A stretch of 64,000 nucleotides of DNA, taken from Pseudoxanthomonas sp. (lineage in GTDB: Bacteria; Pseudomonadota; Gammaproteobacteria; Xanthomonadales; Xanthomonadaceae). The stretch spans positions 19,751-83,750 of the forward strand of contig NZ_PKDG01000022.1 in assembly GCF_002863005.1 (NCBI RefSeq). Reading direction: 5' to 3'. Of this stretch, positions 44,578 through 53,314 are shown one piece after another; the first letter of the stretch is position 1; the number at the start of each line of letters is the position of its first letter. Below the pieces are notes generated by a model. That model worked only from the letters and a program-made list of their open reading frames with translations, was not told the DNA's origin and ran no database searches. Position numbers and translations under genes: made by a program.

Positions 44578-46467
44578 ATGTCCTGGTCCACCGACCACGC
44601 CCGCAAGACCTACTCCGTCCCGCACTGGGCCGAAGGGTATTTCGACGTGGACGCCGCCGGCCGCATCGTGGTGTCGCCCAAGGGCGCGCAGGGTCCGGTG
44701 ATCCCGCTACCCGAAGTGGTGGACGCCGCGCGCGCGCAGGGTGCGCAGCTGCCGTTGCTGGTGCGCTTCCCCGACATCCTCGGCGACCGCCTGGGCAAGC
44801 TGCAGGCCGCGTTCGCGCAGGCGCAGGCCGAGTGGGACTACAAGGGCGGCTACACGGCGGTCTACCCGATCAAGGTCAACCAGCATCGTGGCGTCGCCGG
44901 CACGCTCGCCTCGCACGCAGGCGAAGGTTTCGGCCTGGAAGCCGGCAGCAAGCCCGAGCTGATGGCCGTACTGGCGCTGTCACGCCCGGGTGGGCTGATC
45001 GTCTGCAATGGCTACAAGGACCGTGAGTACATCCGCCTGGCGCTGATCGGCCGCAAGCTGGGCCTGCAGACGTTCATCGTCATCGAGAAACCGTCCGAGC
45101 TGGCGCTGGTCATCGAAGAGTCGCGCGCGCTGGGCGTGAAGCCCGGCCTCGGCGTACGCATGCGCCTGGCGACCCTCGGCGCCGGCAAGTGGCAGAACAG
45201 CGGTGGTGACAAGGCCAAGTTCGGTCTGTCCCCGCGCCAGGTGCTCGACCTGTGGAAGCATCTACGTGAGGCAGGCCTGCAGGACACGCTGGGCCTGCTG
45301 CATTTCCACATGGGTTCGCAGATCAGCAACGTGCGCGACATCGCCAACGGCATGCGCGAAGCGACCCGCTATTTCGTCGAGCTGTCGAAGCTGGGCGCGA
45401 CCATCAGCCACGTCGACGTTGGTGGTGGCCTCGGCATCGACTACGAAGGCACGCGTTCGCGCAGCTATTGCTCGATCAACTACGGCATCGGCCAGTACGC
45501 CAGCAACATCGTGCAGCCGCTGGCGGAAGCCTGCGAACAGCATGGCCTGGTGCCGCCGCGCATCGTCACCGAGTGCGGGCGCGCGATGACCGCGCACCAC
45601 GCGGTGCTGGTGGTCAACGTGTCGGAAGTGGAGCAGGCGCCGGAAGGCCGCGTGCCGCCGTCGCACGACGACGAACCGTCGGTGATCCGCCACCTTCGCG
45701 AGATCCACGGCGAGCTCGACACGCGCCCGGCCGTCGAGCTGTTCCACGAAGCGCAGCACCACCATAGCGAAGGCCTGTCGCTGTACGCACTGGGCCAGAT
45801 CGACCTGGTGCACCGGGCGCGCATCGATGACCTGTTCTACGCCATCGCGCATGCCGTGCGCGCGCGCCTGAGCAGCGACGAGCGCAGCCATCGCGACCTG
45901 CTGGATGAATTGAACGAGCGGCTGGTCGACAAGTATTTCGTGAATTTCAGCGTGTTCGAATCGATTCCCGACGTATGGGCGATCGACCAGGTCTTCCCGA
46001 TCGTGCCGATCGAGCGCCTGGACGAAGCGCCGTCGCGCCGCGGCATCATCGCCGACATGACCTGCGACTCGGACGGCATGGTCAAGACGTATGTCGAGAA
46101 CGAAGGCCTGGATTCGTCGCTGCCGCTGCATGCCATGAAGCCCGGCGAGAGCTACCGCCTCGGTATCTTCCTGGTGGGCGCCTACCAGGAAATCCTCGGC
46201 GACATCCACAACCTGTTCGGCGACACCGACGCGGTGGAAGTCAGTGCCGACGCGGGCACCGGCTACCTGATCACCCAGCAGCGTCGCGGCGACACCACCG
46301 ACGTGATGCTCGACTACGTGGGCTACAAGCTGGAAGACCTGCGGTCCGCGTACCGCACGCGCGTGGAAGAGGCGAAGTTGCCCGCGGATGAAGCCGTGGC
46401 GCTGGCCGATGCGCTGGAAGCCGGCCTGACCGGCTACACCTACCTGTCGGACGAACCGCTGGGCTGA
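44578..46467 (+). CDS. speA: Biosynthetic arginine decarboxylase
   Basis: 629 aa, matching the PLP-dependent SpeA family (E. coli 658). It turns arginine into agmatine, first step of the agmatine route to putrescine. PLP lysine K99 lies in YPIKVNQHRG; the barrel blocks HFHMGSQISNVRDI and DVGGGLGIDYEGT follow, and the C-terminal domain has MTCDSDG and the TDAVEVSADAGTGY stretch. Divergent from speE. Whether the agmatine branch is complete cannot be seen here. Confidence 0.95.
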   Translation: MSWSTDHARKTYSVPHWAEGYFDVDAAGRIVVSPKGAQGPVIPLPEVVDAARAQGAQLPLLVRFPDILGDRLGKLQAAFAQAQAEWDYKGGYTAVYPIKVNQHRGVAGTLASHAGEGFGLEAGSKPELMAVLALSRPGGLIVCNGYKDREYIRLALIGRKLGLQTFIVIEKPSELALVIEESRALGVKPGLGVRMRLATLGAGKWQNSGGDKAKFGLSPRQVLDLWKHLREAGLQDTLGLLHFHMGSQISNVRDIANGMREATRYFVELSKLGATISHVDVGGGLGIDYEGTRSRSYCSINYGIGQYASNIVQPLAEACEQHGLVPPRIVTECGRAMTAHHAVLVVNVSEVEQAPEGRVPPSHDDEPSVIRHLREIHGELDTRPAVELFHEAQHHHSEGLSLYALGQIDLVHRARIDDLFYAIAHAVRARLSSDERSHRDLLDELNERLVDKYFVNFSVFESIPDVWAIDQVFPIVPIERLDEAPSRRGIIADMTCDSDGMVKTYVENEGLDSSLPLHAMKPGESYRLGIFLVGAYQEILGDIHNLFGDTDAVEVSADAGTGYLITQQRRGDTTDVMLDYVGYKLEDLRSAYRTRVEEAKLPADEAVALADALEAGLTGYTYLSDEPLG

Positions 46468-46485
46468 GACCATCAGGGAGGGGCG

Positions 46486-47043
46486 ATGCGCGGAACGTTT
46501 TGCCTGCTTGCAGTCGTTCTTTTTCTGACATCCACGCCGGCGTGGGCGTGTCAGGACCCCGACTGGAAGTCGTTTCGGCAGCAGGTCAGTGATGCCCGTA
46601 CCGTCTTCATCTTCCGGCTCGAGTCAACTGAGGTCAGAAGAACGCAATTGGGCTCCTCGGCGCACATGGAATGGATCCATGGACGTGTCCGTGTCGTGTC
46701 GTCGCTGAAGGGCGATGCTAGGGGCTTTCGCAGCGTTCGCTTCAGTACCGGAGGCTGTGATGCTGTTCGGCTCGACACGGGCCACTATTTTTTGGCGGCT
46801 ACGCGCGAGTCGGGTCCGGAGCTGGATTTGCTGGCGCAAGGCCGCTCGGTGATCGACCTGAAGTACGAATACGTCGAGGGTGCTCCGCCAGAGCGGCGAG
46901 AGGGCCAATTGCTGCGTTCCATACGCCGGCACCTGTCAGATGGCGCGTCATTGCCAGCCGAGTTGCCCGACGCGCACCGCCGGTTCATGACCGACGCCTT
47001 CCCGCCGCTGCCGCCTCCACCCCGCGCGGCAACGCGACGCTGA
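46486..47043 (+). CDS. Exported protein of unknown function
   Basis: 185 aa with a signal peptide (MRGTFCLLAVVLFLTSTPAWA). The mature part holds WKSFRQQVSDARTVFIFRLEST and VSSLKGDARGFRSVRFSTGGCDAVRLDTGHYFLAA (partial), an arrangement seen in small periplasmic proteins with a beta sandwich, with cysteines near 22 and 89 that may pair. The C-terminus is proline-rich. No family assignment is possible. G+C is a little lower than neighbours. It lies 18 bases after speA and may be in its transcript. Confidence 0.7.
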   Translation: MRGTFCLLAVVLFLTSTPAWACQDPDWKSFRQQVSDARTVFIFRLESTEVRRTQLGSSAHMEWIHGRVRVVSSLKGDARGFRSVRFSTGGCDAVRLDTGHYFLAATRESGPELDLLAQGRSVIDLKYEYVEGAPPERREGQLLRSIRRHLSDGASLPAELPDAHRRFMTDAFPPLPPPPRAATRR

Positions 47044-47046
47044 CGC

Positions 47047-47062
47047 GTAGGGCGGATGCCGC
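47047..47062 (+). repeat. GTAG-type repetitive extragenic palindrome (short)
   Basis: GTAGGGCGGATGCCGC, immediately after the hypothetical gene; the core matches the element at 10331 (GCGGCATCC and GGATGCCGC). It is the third GTAG-headed element in the window and the first on the plus strand. Confidence 0.5.
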
Positions 47063-47063
47063 T

Positions 47064-47813
47064 TTACGCTCGAGCTACCTGGAACCCCGCGAACGACTGC
47101 GTCACCGGCATGATCTCCAGCCGGTTGATGTTGAGGTGCGGTGGCAGGGTAGCGACGTAGAAGATCTGTTCGGCGATGTCATCGGCCGTCATAGGCTGCG
47201 CCCCCGCGTAGAGCTTGTCCGACGCGGCCTGGTCGCCGTGCGTGCGGACCAGGGTGAACTCGGTTTCGGCCATGCCGGGTTCGATGTCGGTCACCCGCAC
47301 GCCGGTGCCGTGCAGGTCGCTGCGCAGTCCCAGCGAGAACTGGCGGACGAAAGCCTTGGTGCCGCCATACGTGTTGCCGCCCGGATACGGGTAGCTGCCG
47401 GCGATCGAGCCGATGTTGATGATGGCGCCCTTGCGCTCCACCAGCAACGGCAGCAACCGGCGGGTGACGGTGACCAGCGCCAGCACGTTGGTTTCGATCA
47501 TCGTGCGCCAATCGTCCAGCGACGCCTGCTGCGCAGGTGCCGTGCCCAGCGCGAGTCCGGCGTTGTTGACCAGCAGGTCGATGTCGCGGAAGGCCGGGGG
47601 TAACGCATCGAGGGCGGCGTCCAGAGCCGTTTCGTCGCGGATGTCGAATGCGGCGGCGTGCACTTTGTCCGCTCCGAGCTCGTCCACCAGTGCCTGCAAG
47701 CGATCGGCGCGGCGTCCAGTGGCGATGACGCGCCAGCCGGCGGCCACGAAGCAGCGGACGGCAGCGGCACCGAAGCCTGACGTGGCGCCGGTGATGAGGG
47801 CGGTGCGGGTCAT
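47064..47813 (-). CDS. SDR-family oxidoreductase, YdfG-like
   Basis: 249 aa, a classical short-chain dehydrogenase: cofactor motif TGATSGFG (8-15), NNAG near residue 90, catalytic serine in GSIAGS, and Y-x3-K in TYGGTK. The pattern GATSGFG followed by ATGRRADRLQAL suggests NADPH preference, as in YdfG 3-hydroxy acid dehydrogenases. Substrate cannot be fixed. The start at 47813 is chosen; a longer frame begins at 47861. It forms a same-strand group with the membrane protein and SPOR gene upstream, separated by 34 bases. Confidence 0.92.
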   Translation of the reverse strand: MTRTALITGATSGFGAAAVRCFVAAGWRVIATGRRADRLQALVDELGADKVHAAAFDIRDETALDAALDALPPAFRDIDLLVNNAGLALGTAPAQQASLDDWRTMIETNVLALVTVTRRLLPLLVERKGAIINIGSIAGSYPYPGGNTYGGTKAFVRQFSLGLRSDLHGTGVRVTDIEPGMAETEFTLVRTHGDQAASDKLYAGAQPMTADDIAEQIFYVATLPPHLNINRLEIMPVTQSFAGFQVARA

Positions 47814-47847
47814 GGGGATTCCTTCGCGGGGGGAAAGCGGTTCGCAG

Positions 47848-48258
47848 TCAGCGACGTGCACGCCAGACGGCGCCCAGCCACGTACCGAGCGCAGCGGCGG
47901 CGACGGACAGGAGTGCGCTGAGGGCGTTGGTGCGCAGCAGGAAGCCGAGCGGGTAGGCGACGTCCGACGCCGCGCCGGCGATGCCGGCCAGCACCGCCAG
48001 GGTCGCGATCCACACCGCCAGCGTCAGGCCGATGGCGACGATCAGGAAGCGATGGCCGGCCAGCGCGCCGCCCAGCCCCATGCAGACGGCCGTCACGACG
48101 TAGCTGAGCGGCGCCAGGAATCCCCAGCGCGTCTGCACGACCTCCTGCCAGTGCGCGGGCAGGACGACGCCGATCAGCCACGAGGCGACCAGCAGCGCCC
48201 CCATCGCTGCGGCCGTCGCCGCGAGCAGGCGACGCAGCGTCGGCCGCGCGGCGCTCAC
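47848..48258 (-). CDS. Small integral membrane protein of unknown function
   Basis: 136 aa from a GTG whose bases overlap the stop of the SPOR gene (GTGA). Four hydrophobic helices are visible (about 10-28, 44-65, 68-95, 112-130): LLAATAAAMGALLVASWLIGVVL, APLSYVVTAVCMGLGGAL, FLIVAIGLTLAVWIATLAVLAGI (excerpts), ALSALLSVAAAALGTWLGAVW. No residues of known catalytic type. Translational coupling to the SPOR protein suggests shared expression. It sits between SPOR and the SDR gene. Confidence 0.75.
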   Translation of the reverse strand: MSAARPTLRRLLAATAAAMGALLVASWLIGVVLPAHWQEVVQTRWGFLAPLSYVVTAVCMGLGGALAGHRFLIVAIGLTLAVWIATLAVLAGIAGAASDVAYPLGFLLRTNALSALLSVAAAALGTWLGAVWRARR

Positions 48259-49052
48259 TGCGCCTTGACCGCCATCGCGGGCAACCCGCTGCCGGCGAGC
48301 TTCTGCTTGGCTTCGGCCAGCTCGCTGGCGGTGCCGTACGGCCCCATGCGCACGCGGTACACGGTCTTGCCGTTGATCTGCGCCGACTCCACCCGCGCGC
48401 TCAGGCCCAGCATCGCGATCTTGGCCTTCGTCGCCTCGGCATCGCCTGATGCGCCGAATGCACCCGCCTGCAGGATGTAGCGGGCGCCCGTGTCGGCGTT
48501 GGCCACGGTCGCCGGCCTGGGCGTCGGTGCGGGCGCGGTCTCCGCCGTGCGCGGCACGTCGGCGACGCGCGCAGGCGCGGTTTCGTTGATCGGGGTCGGC
48601 TGGGCGGGCACAGCAGCCTCGGCCGGCGTGGTGGCGACCGGCGTGGGCGCCTGTCCGTTGAGTGCGGCGCGCGCCTTGCGGGCGTCTTCCTCGCGCGCGC
48701 TGGCCGCCAGTTCCGCGTCGGACATCTGCACTTCCTTGCCGGGCAGCAGGGTGTAGAAGTCGTACTGCGTTTCCTTCGCCGCGCTTTCGTCGGTCGCCGC
48801 GGCCGTGGCCGGCGTGTCCGTGACGGGCGCATCGGGCACCACCGACTCCACGTCGGCACTGTCGATGGGCGCCGGCTGCGCATCCGGGTTGGGCTGCGGG
48901 CGGAAGAAACCGTCGCCGTCCTTCTTGCCGAGGCCGGGCACGATGAAATACATCGCCAGGCCGATCAGCAGGCCGAGCACCAGCCAGACCCACGCGGGCG
49001 TGGCGTGGCTGGAATTACGGGTGGCCTGGTTCTTGCCGCGCCTTGCTGCCAT
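48255..49052 (-). CDS. SPOR-domain protein (FtsN-like)
   Basis: 265 aa. A basic cytoplasmic start, one transmembrane helix (about 20-42, WVWLVLGLLIGLAMYFIV) and a long proline-alanine-rich periplasmic linker end in a SPOR domain (about 185-262, GARYILQAGAFGASGDAEATKAKI, VYRVRMGPYGTASELAEAKQKL; excerpts). SPOR domains bind denuded septal peptidoglycan, so it is likely a cell-division protein, with FtsN as the model. It follows argS by 14 bases, as in related gammaproteobacteria, so the two are cotranscribed. Confidence 0.9.
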   Translation of the reverse strand: MAARRGKNQATRNSSHATPAWVWLVLGLLIGLAMYFIVPGLGKKDGDGFFRPQPNPDAQPAPIDSADVESVVPDAPVTDTPATAAATDESAAKETQYDFYTLLPGKEVQMSDAELAASAREEDARKARAALNGQAPTPVATTPAEAAVPAQPTPINETAPARVADVPRTAETAPAPTPRPATVANADTGARYILQAGAFGASGDAEATKAKIAMLGLSARVESAQINGKTVYRVRMGPYGTASELAEAKQKLAGSGLPAMAVKAQ

Positions 49053-49066
49053 CTACTGCTCTCCGC

Positions 49067-50758
49067 TCACATCTTCTCGGGCGCGCTGACGCCCAACAGG
49101 TCAAGTCCGTTCGCCAGCGCCTGGCGAACCGCCACCGCCAGCGCAAGCCGCGCGTTCCGCTGGGTGGCATCGTCGACGAGGATCGGCTCGCCGTCGTACC
49201 AAGCCTGGAAAGCATAGGCGAGTTCGCGCAGGTATTGCGCGATGGCGTGGGGCTCCAGCGATGCGCCGGCCGCTTCCACGACCTCCGGATAACGCGACAG
49301 TTCCACCATCAAGGCCAGCGAGCCGTCGTCTGTGAGTGCGGGCAACCCGGCGATGCCGGACGCCTCGTCGTACGCCGCGAAGCCTTTCTCCGTCACGCGG
49401 CGCAGCAGGCTGCAGACGCGGGCATGGGCGTACTGCACGTAGAAGACGGGATTGTCCTTGCTCTGCTCGCGCGCCAGGTCGATGTCGAACGTGAGTTGCG
49501 AATCCGGCTTGCGCGCGATCAGGAACCAGCGCGTCGCGTCGGCGCCCGCTTCTTCGATGAGGTCGCGCAGCGTCAGGTAGCTGCCGGCGCGCTTGGACAG
49601 CTTCACCTCTTCGCCGCCGCGCATCACGGTGACCATCTGGTGCAGCACGTATTCCGGATAGCCCGGCGGAATGCCTTCGCCCAGCGCCTGCAGGCCGGCC
49701 TTCACCCGGGCCAGCGACCCATGATGGTCGGCGCCCAGCTCGGTGATCGCGCGCTCGTAGCCGCGCTGCCACTTGCTCAGGTGATAGGCCACGTCCGGCA
49801 CGAAGTAGGTGTAGGTGCCGTCGGACTTGCGCATCACGCGGTCCTTGTCGTCGCCGAAGTCGGTCGACCTCAGCCACAGCGCGCCGCCTTCCTCGTAGGT
49901 ATGGCCCGAGGCGACCAGCTTGCGCACGGTTTCCTCGACCTTCTGGTCGGCGTACAGCGAACTCTCGAGGAAGTAGCGGTCGAACGACACGCCGAACGCG
50001 GCCAGGTCCAGATTCTGTTCGCGGCGCAGGTAGGCCACGGCGAAGCGGCGGATGGCGTCGAGGTCCTGCGGATCCCCGGCACCGGTGACCACATGGCCTT
50101 CGACCTCGACCGAATCGCCATTGAGGTAGGCCTGCGCCACGTCGGCGATGTAATCACCGCGGTAGCCGTCTTCCGGCCAGCCGTCGCTGTCCGGCCCCAG
50201 GCCGAGGGCGCGGGCCTGCGTGGACTTGGCCAGGTTGTCGATCTGCACGCCGGCATCGTTGTAATAGAACTCGCGCCTGGCGTCCCAGCCGTTGGCGGCA
50301 AGCACCCGCGCGATGCAGTCGCCGATCACGCCTGCCCGCCCGTGGCCGACGTGGAGCGGGCCGGTCGGATTGGCCGATACGTATTCCACGCCCACCGTCT
50401 TGCCCCGACCACTGTCGTTGCGGCCATAGGCGGCGCCCTGGGCGAGCGCGGTGGTCACTTCGCGCTGGTAGGCGCCGGGGCTCAGGTGGAAATTGATGAA
50501 GCCCGGGCCGGCGATTTCGACCTTGGCGATGTCCTCGCTGGCCGGCAGCGCGGCGACCAGGGTGGTGGCGATCGCGCGCGGGTTGCTGCGCGCCGCCTTG
50601 GCCAGCAGCATGGCGGCGTTGGTGGCGAAGTCGCCGTGCTCGCGGGTCTTGGGTCGCTCGACCACGAACTCGGGCGTGGCGGTGTCGGCGGGCAGGGTGC
50701 CGGCGGAGCGCAGGGCATCGATGCCCTGGGCGATCAAGGCGCGGAGGGAAGCTTTCAC
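49067..50758 (-). CDS. argS: Arginyl-tRNA synthetase
   Basis: 563 aa, class I synthetase (E. coli ArgS 577). HIGH-type motif appears as [20 protein letters not shown]; the KMSKS position is weak ([12 protein letters not shown]), as is normal for ArgS enzymes. The N-terminal ArgS-specific domain (about 1-110) and the C-terminal anticodon-binding DALR domain ([29 protein letters not shown]) are present. It charges tRNA-Arg in the cytosol. It leads the argS-SPOR-membrane protein unit. No oddity seen. Confidence 0.96.
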   Translation of the reverse strand: MKASLRALIAQGIDALRSAGTLPADTATPEFVVERPKTREHGDFATNAAMLLAKAARSNPRAIATTLVAALPASEDIAKVEIAGPGFINFHLSPGAYQREVTTALAQGAAYGRNDSGRGKTVGVEYVSANPTGPLHVGHGRAGVIGDCIARVLAANGWDARREFYYNDAGVQIDNLAKSTQARALGLGPDSDGWPEDGYRGDYIADVAQAYLNGDSVEVEGHVVTGAGDPQDLDAIRRFAVAYLRREQNLDLAAFGVSFDRYFLESSLYADQKVEETVRKLVASGHTYEEGGALWLRSTDFGDDKDRVMRKSDGTYTYFVPDVAYHLSKWQRGYERAITELGADHHGSLARVKAGLQALGEGIPPGYPEYVLHQMVTVMRGGEEVKLSKRAGSYLTLRDLIEEAGADATRWFLIARKPDSQLTFDIDLAREQSKDNPVFYVQYAHARVCSLLRRVTEKGFAAYDEASGIAGLPALTDDGSLALMVELSRYPEVVEAAGASLEPHAIAQYLRELAYAFQAWYDGEPILVDDATQRNARLALAVAVRQALANGLDLLGVSAPEKM

Positions 50759-50844
50759 GGAGGACCGTCGTGTTGCGTGGGAACCCCCTATTCTAGTTTT
50801 TCCCGCTCCCTGCGGGGGATCGGCGCGGTTCAGCCAGCGCGCCC

Positions 50845-51519
50845 TCAGACCCAGCCGCGAGCCGCCATCGATTGCGGCGGTCCGTCGCCGATGACGAAAT
50901 GGTCCAGCAGGCGCACGTCGACCAGCGCAAGCGCCTGTTTCAGGCGCTGCGTCACCGCACGGTCGGCGGCCGAGGGCTCGGCGCAGCCGGACGGATGGTT
51001 GTGGCCGACGATGAGGGCCGTGGCATTGAGCGCCAACGCGCGCCGCGCGACCTCGCGCGGATGGACCTCGGCGCTGTCCACCGAGCCCTGGAACAGCTCC
51101 TCGAAGGCCAGCACCCGGTGGCGCGTGTCCAGGAACAGCGCGGCGAAGACCTCGTGTGGGCGGCCGCGCAGCCGGTGCGCGAAGTACCGGCCGGCCGCGT
51201 CCGGATCGCCGATGGCGTCGCCCCGCGCCAGCGACGCGTGCAGCAGGCGGGTGCCGAGTTCGAGCGCGGCGCCCAGCGCACAGGCGCGGGCCGGTCCCAG
51301 GCCGGGGAGGTCGACCAGCTCGGCGGGCGAACGCTCCAGCAGCGTGCGCAGCGGGCCGTGGTGGGCGAGCAGCTCGCGCGCGGTGGCCACGGCATCGCGG
51401 CCGCGCAGGCCGGAGCCCAGGAAGATGGCGAGCAGTTCGGCATCGCTGAGGCTGGTGGGCCCGCGCGCGAGCAGCTTTTCGCGGGGTCGTTCGTCGTGGG
51501 GCCAGTCGCGGATGTGCAT
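50845..51519 (-). CDS. radC: RadC/YeeS family JAB-domain protein
   Basis: 224 aa. N-terminal UPF0758/HhH part ([27 protein letters not shown]...[19 protein letters not shown]) and a C-terminal MPN/JAB metalloprotease-like domain with [26 protein letters not shown] and the distal [15 protein letters not shown] (excerpts). The metal-binding HxH-x7-S-x2-D pattern is present: [14 protein letters not shown]. Function in DNA repair, once claimed for RadC, is not supported for the family. It is divergent from coaBC by about 96 bases. Confidence 0.92.
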   Translation of the reverse strand: MHIRDWPHDERPREKLLARGPTSLSDAELLAIFLGSGLRGRDAVATARELLAHHGPLRTLLERSPAELVDLPGLGPARACALGAALELGTRLLHASLARGDAIGDPDAAGRYFAHRLRGRPHEVFAALFLDTRHRVLAFEELFQGSVDSAEVHPREVARRALALNATALIVGHNHPSGCAEPSAADRAVTQRLKQALALVDVRLLDHFVIGDGPPQSMAARGWV

Positions 51520-51615
51520 GCGGTCATCGTCGACGGACGGCGGCGGGGCCGGGATCGGGGCGTGCGGGGCGTTCGGGTAAGCTAATCGCCTGAATCGACG
51601 TAGGAATGGGCCGAC

Positions 51616-52839
51616 GTGAGTGGACCGGACAAGACGCAGGGCCTCGCGGGGCAGCGGCTGCTGCTGTGCGTGGGGGGCGGCATCGCTGCCTACAAGGCGC
51701 TGGAACTGGTGCGCCGGCTGCGCGACGGCGGGGCGGAGGTGCAGGTCGCCATGACCGCAGGTGCCCAGCACTTCGTCACCCCGCTGAGCTTCCAGGCCCT
51801 GTCCGGCCAGCCCACGCGCACCACCCTGTGGGACAGCGCCGCCGAGCAGGCGATGGGCCATATCGAACTCGCGCGCTGGGCCGACCGCGTGATCGTCGCG
51901 CCGGCGACCGCCGACCTGATGGCCCGATTGGCGCACGGCCTGGCCGACGACCTGGTGACCACGCTGTGCCTGGCCACCACCGCGCCCATCATGCTCGCGC
52001 CGGCGATGAACCACCGCATGTGGCAGCACCCGGCCACCCAGGCAAACCTGGCCACGCTGCGCGCCCGTGGCGTACAGGTTGTCGGTCCAAACGACGGTCC
52101 GCTGGCCGAGGGCGAGTCCGGCCCCGGTCGCCTGGCCGAGCCCCACGAGATCGTCGCTGCCCTGGCGGGGCAGGCGGCGGCGCAGGTGCCGCAAGACCTG
52201 GCCGGCCTGAAGGTCGTGGTCAGTGCCGGCCCGACCTATGAGGATCTGGATCCGGTCCGCTACCTGGGCAACCGCAGCAGCGGCAAGATGGGCTTCGCCG
52301 TCGCCGCGAGCGCGGCCAGGCGGGGCGCCCGCGTCACCCTGGTCGCCGGGCCCGTGCAGTTGCCGACCCCGGCGGGCGTCGATCGCGTCGATGTGCGCTC
52401 GGCCGCCCAGATGCACGCGGCCGTCTTCGCCGCGCTGCCCGCCGACATCTATATCGGTGCCGCCGCCGTGGCCGACTACACGCCGCGCGAGCCGGCGGCC
52501 AACAAGATCAAGAAGTCCAGTGAATCGCTGGCACTGGATCTGGTGCGTACGCCCGACATCCTGGCCGAGGTCGCGGCGCAGACGCAGGCGCTGAAGCTGG
52601 TGGTGGGCTTCGCCGCCGAAACCAACAACGTGGCCGAGTACGCGCGCAGGAAGCTGGAGGCCAAGCGGCTGGACATGATCGTGGCCAACCGGGTCGGCAT
52701 CGCCGACGGCGGCTTCGAGAGCGACCAGAACGCGATGACGGCGTACTGGAAGGATGGCGAACGCAGCTTCGCGTCGGCGCCGAAGACACGGCTGGCCGAC
52801 GACCTGATGGACCTGATCGTGGAGCGACTGGACGCATGA
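51616..52839 (+). CDS. coaBC: Bifunctional CoaBC (phosphopantothenoylcysteine decarboxylase/synthase)
   Basis: 407 aa from a GTG. The CoaC part (1-180) is an FMN flavoprotein with H82 in [14 protein letters not shown] (129-132) and SGPGRLAEP (168-176). The position of the catalytic cysteine in the usual ACG-x3-GxGR motif reads AEG (E165), a notable change. The CoaB part (about 190-405) has [32 protein letters not shown] and NKIKK. It makes 4'-phosphopantetheine, a CoA precursor. The stop overlaps dut by 4 bases (ATGA). Confidence 0.95.
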   Translation: MSGPDKTQGLAGQRLLLCVGGGIAAYKALELVRRLRDGGAEVQVAMTAGAQHFVTPLSFQALSGQPTRTTLWDSAAEQAMGHIELARWADRVIVAPATADLMARLAHGLADDLVTTLCLATTAPIMLAPAMNHRMWQHPATQANLATLRARGVQVVGPNDGPLAEGESGPGRLAEPHEIVAALAGQAAAQVPQDLAGLKVVVSAGPTYEDLDPVRYLGNRSSGKMGFAVAASAARRGARVTLVAGPVQLPTPAGVDRVDVRSAAQMHAAVFAALPADIYIGAAAVADYTPREPAANKIKKSSESLALDLVRTPDILAEVAAQTQALKLVVGFAAETNNVAEYARRKLEAKRLDMIVANRVGIADGGFESDQNAMTAYWKDGERSFASAPKTRLADDLMDLIVERLDA

Positions 52840-53300
52840 CCGCTGACCGCACCGTGGAAGTGAAGCTGCTGGATCCGCGCTTCGGCGACGAATGGCCGCT
52901 GCCGGCCTATGCCACCGAAGCCAGCGCCGGCATGGACCTGCGCGCCGCGCTGGAAGCCCCGCTGGTGCTGGAGCCCGGCGATGCGGCGCTGGTGCCCAGC
53001 GGCATCGCGCTGCACCTGGGCGATCCGGGCCTGTGCGCGGTGGTGCTGCCGCGGTCGGGACTCGGGCACCGGCACGGCATCGTGCTCGGCAATGGCACCG
53101 GGTTGATCGATGCCGATTACCAGGGGCCGCTGCTGATCAGCGTGTGGAACCGCGGCCACGAGGCCTTCACCATCCAGCCCGGCGATCGCATCGCCCAGGT
53201 GATGGTGCTGCCGATCGTGCGCGTTGGCCTGCAAGTGGTGGATACTTTCGCCGACAGCGCACGGGGGACGGGTGGTTTCGGCCACACCGGCGTGCGGTGA
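52836..53300 (+). CDS. dut: dUTP diphosphatase
   Basis: 154 aa. All five trimeric dUTPase motifs are seen: [11 protein letters not shown] (1), [11 protein letters not shown] (2), [11 protein letters not shown] (3), [14 protein letters not shown] (4) and [10 protein letters not shown] (5), the last closing over the nucleotide. It hydrolyses dUTP to dUMP, lowering uracil in DNA and feeding thymidylate. It overlaps coaBC by 4 bases and is followed 14 bases later by algC; dfp-dut-algC is an established order in pseudomonads and Xanthomonadaceae. Confidence 0.96.
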   Translation: MTADRTVEVKLLDPRFGDEWPLPAYATEASAGMDLRAALEAPLVLEPGDAALVPSGIALHLGDPGLCAVVLPRSGLGHRHGIVLGNGTGLIDADYQGPLLISVWNRGHEAFTIQPGDRIAQVMVLPIVRVGLQVVDTFADSARGTGGFGHTGVR

Positions 53301-53314
53301 CAGGGGACAAGCCG

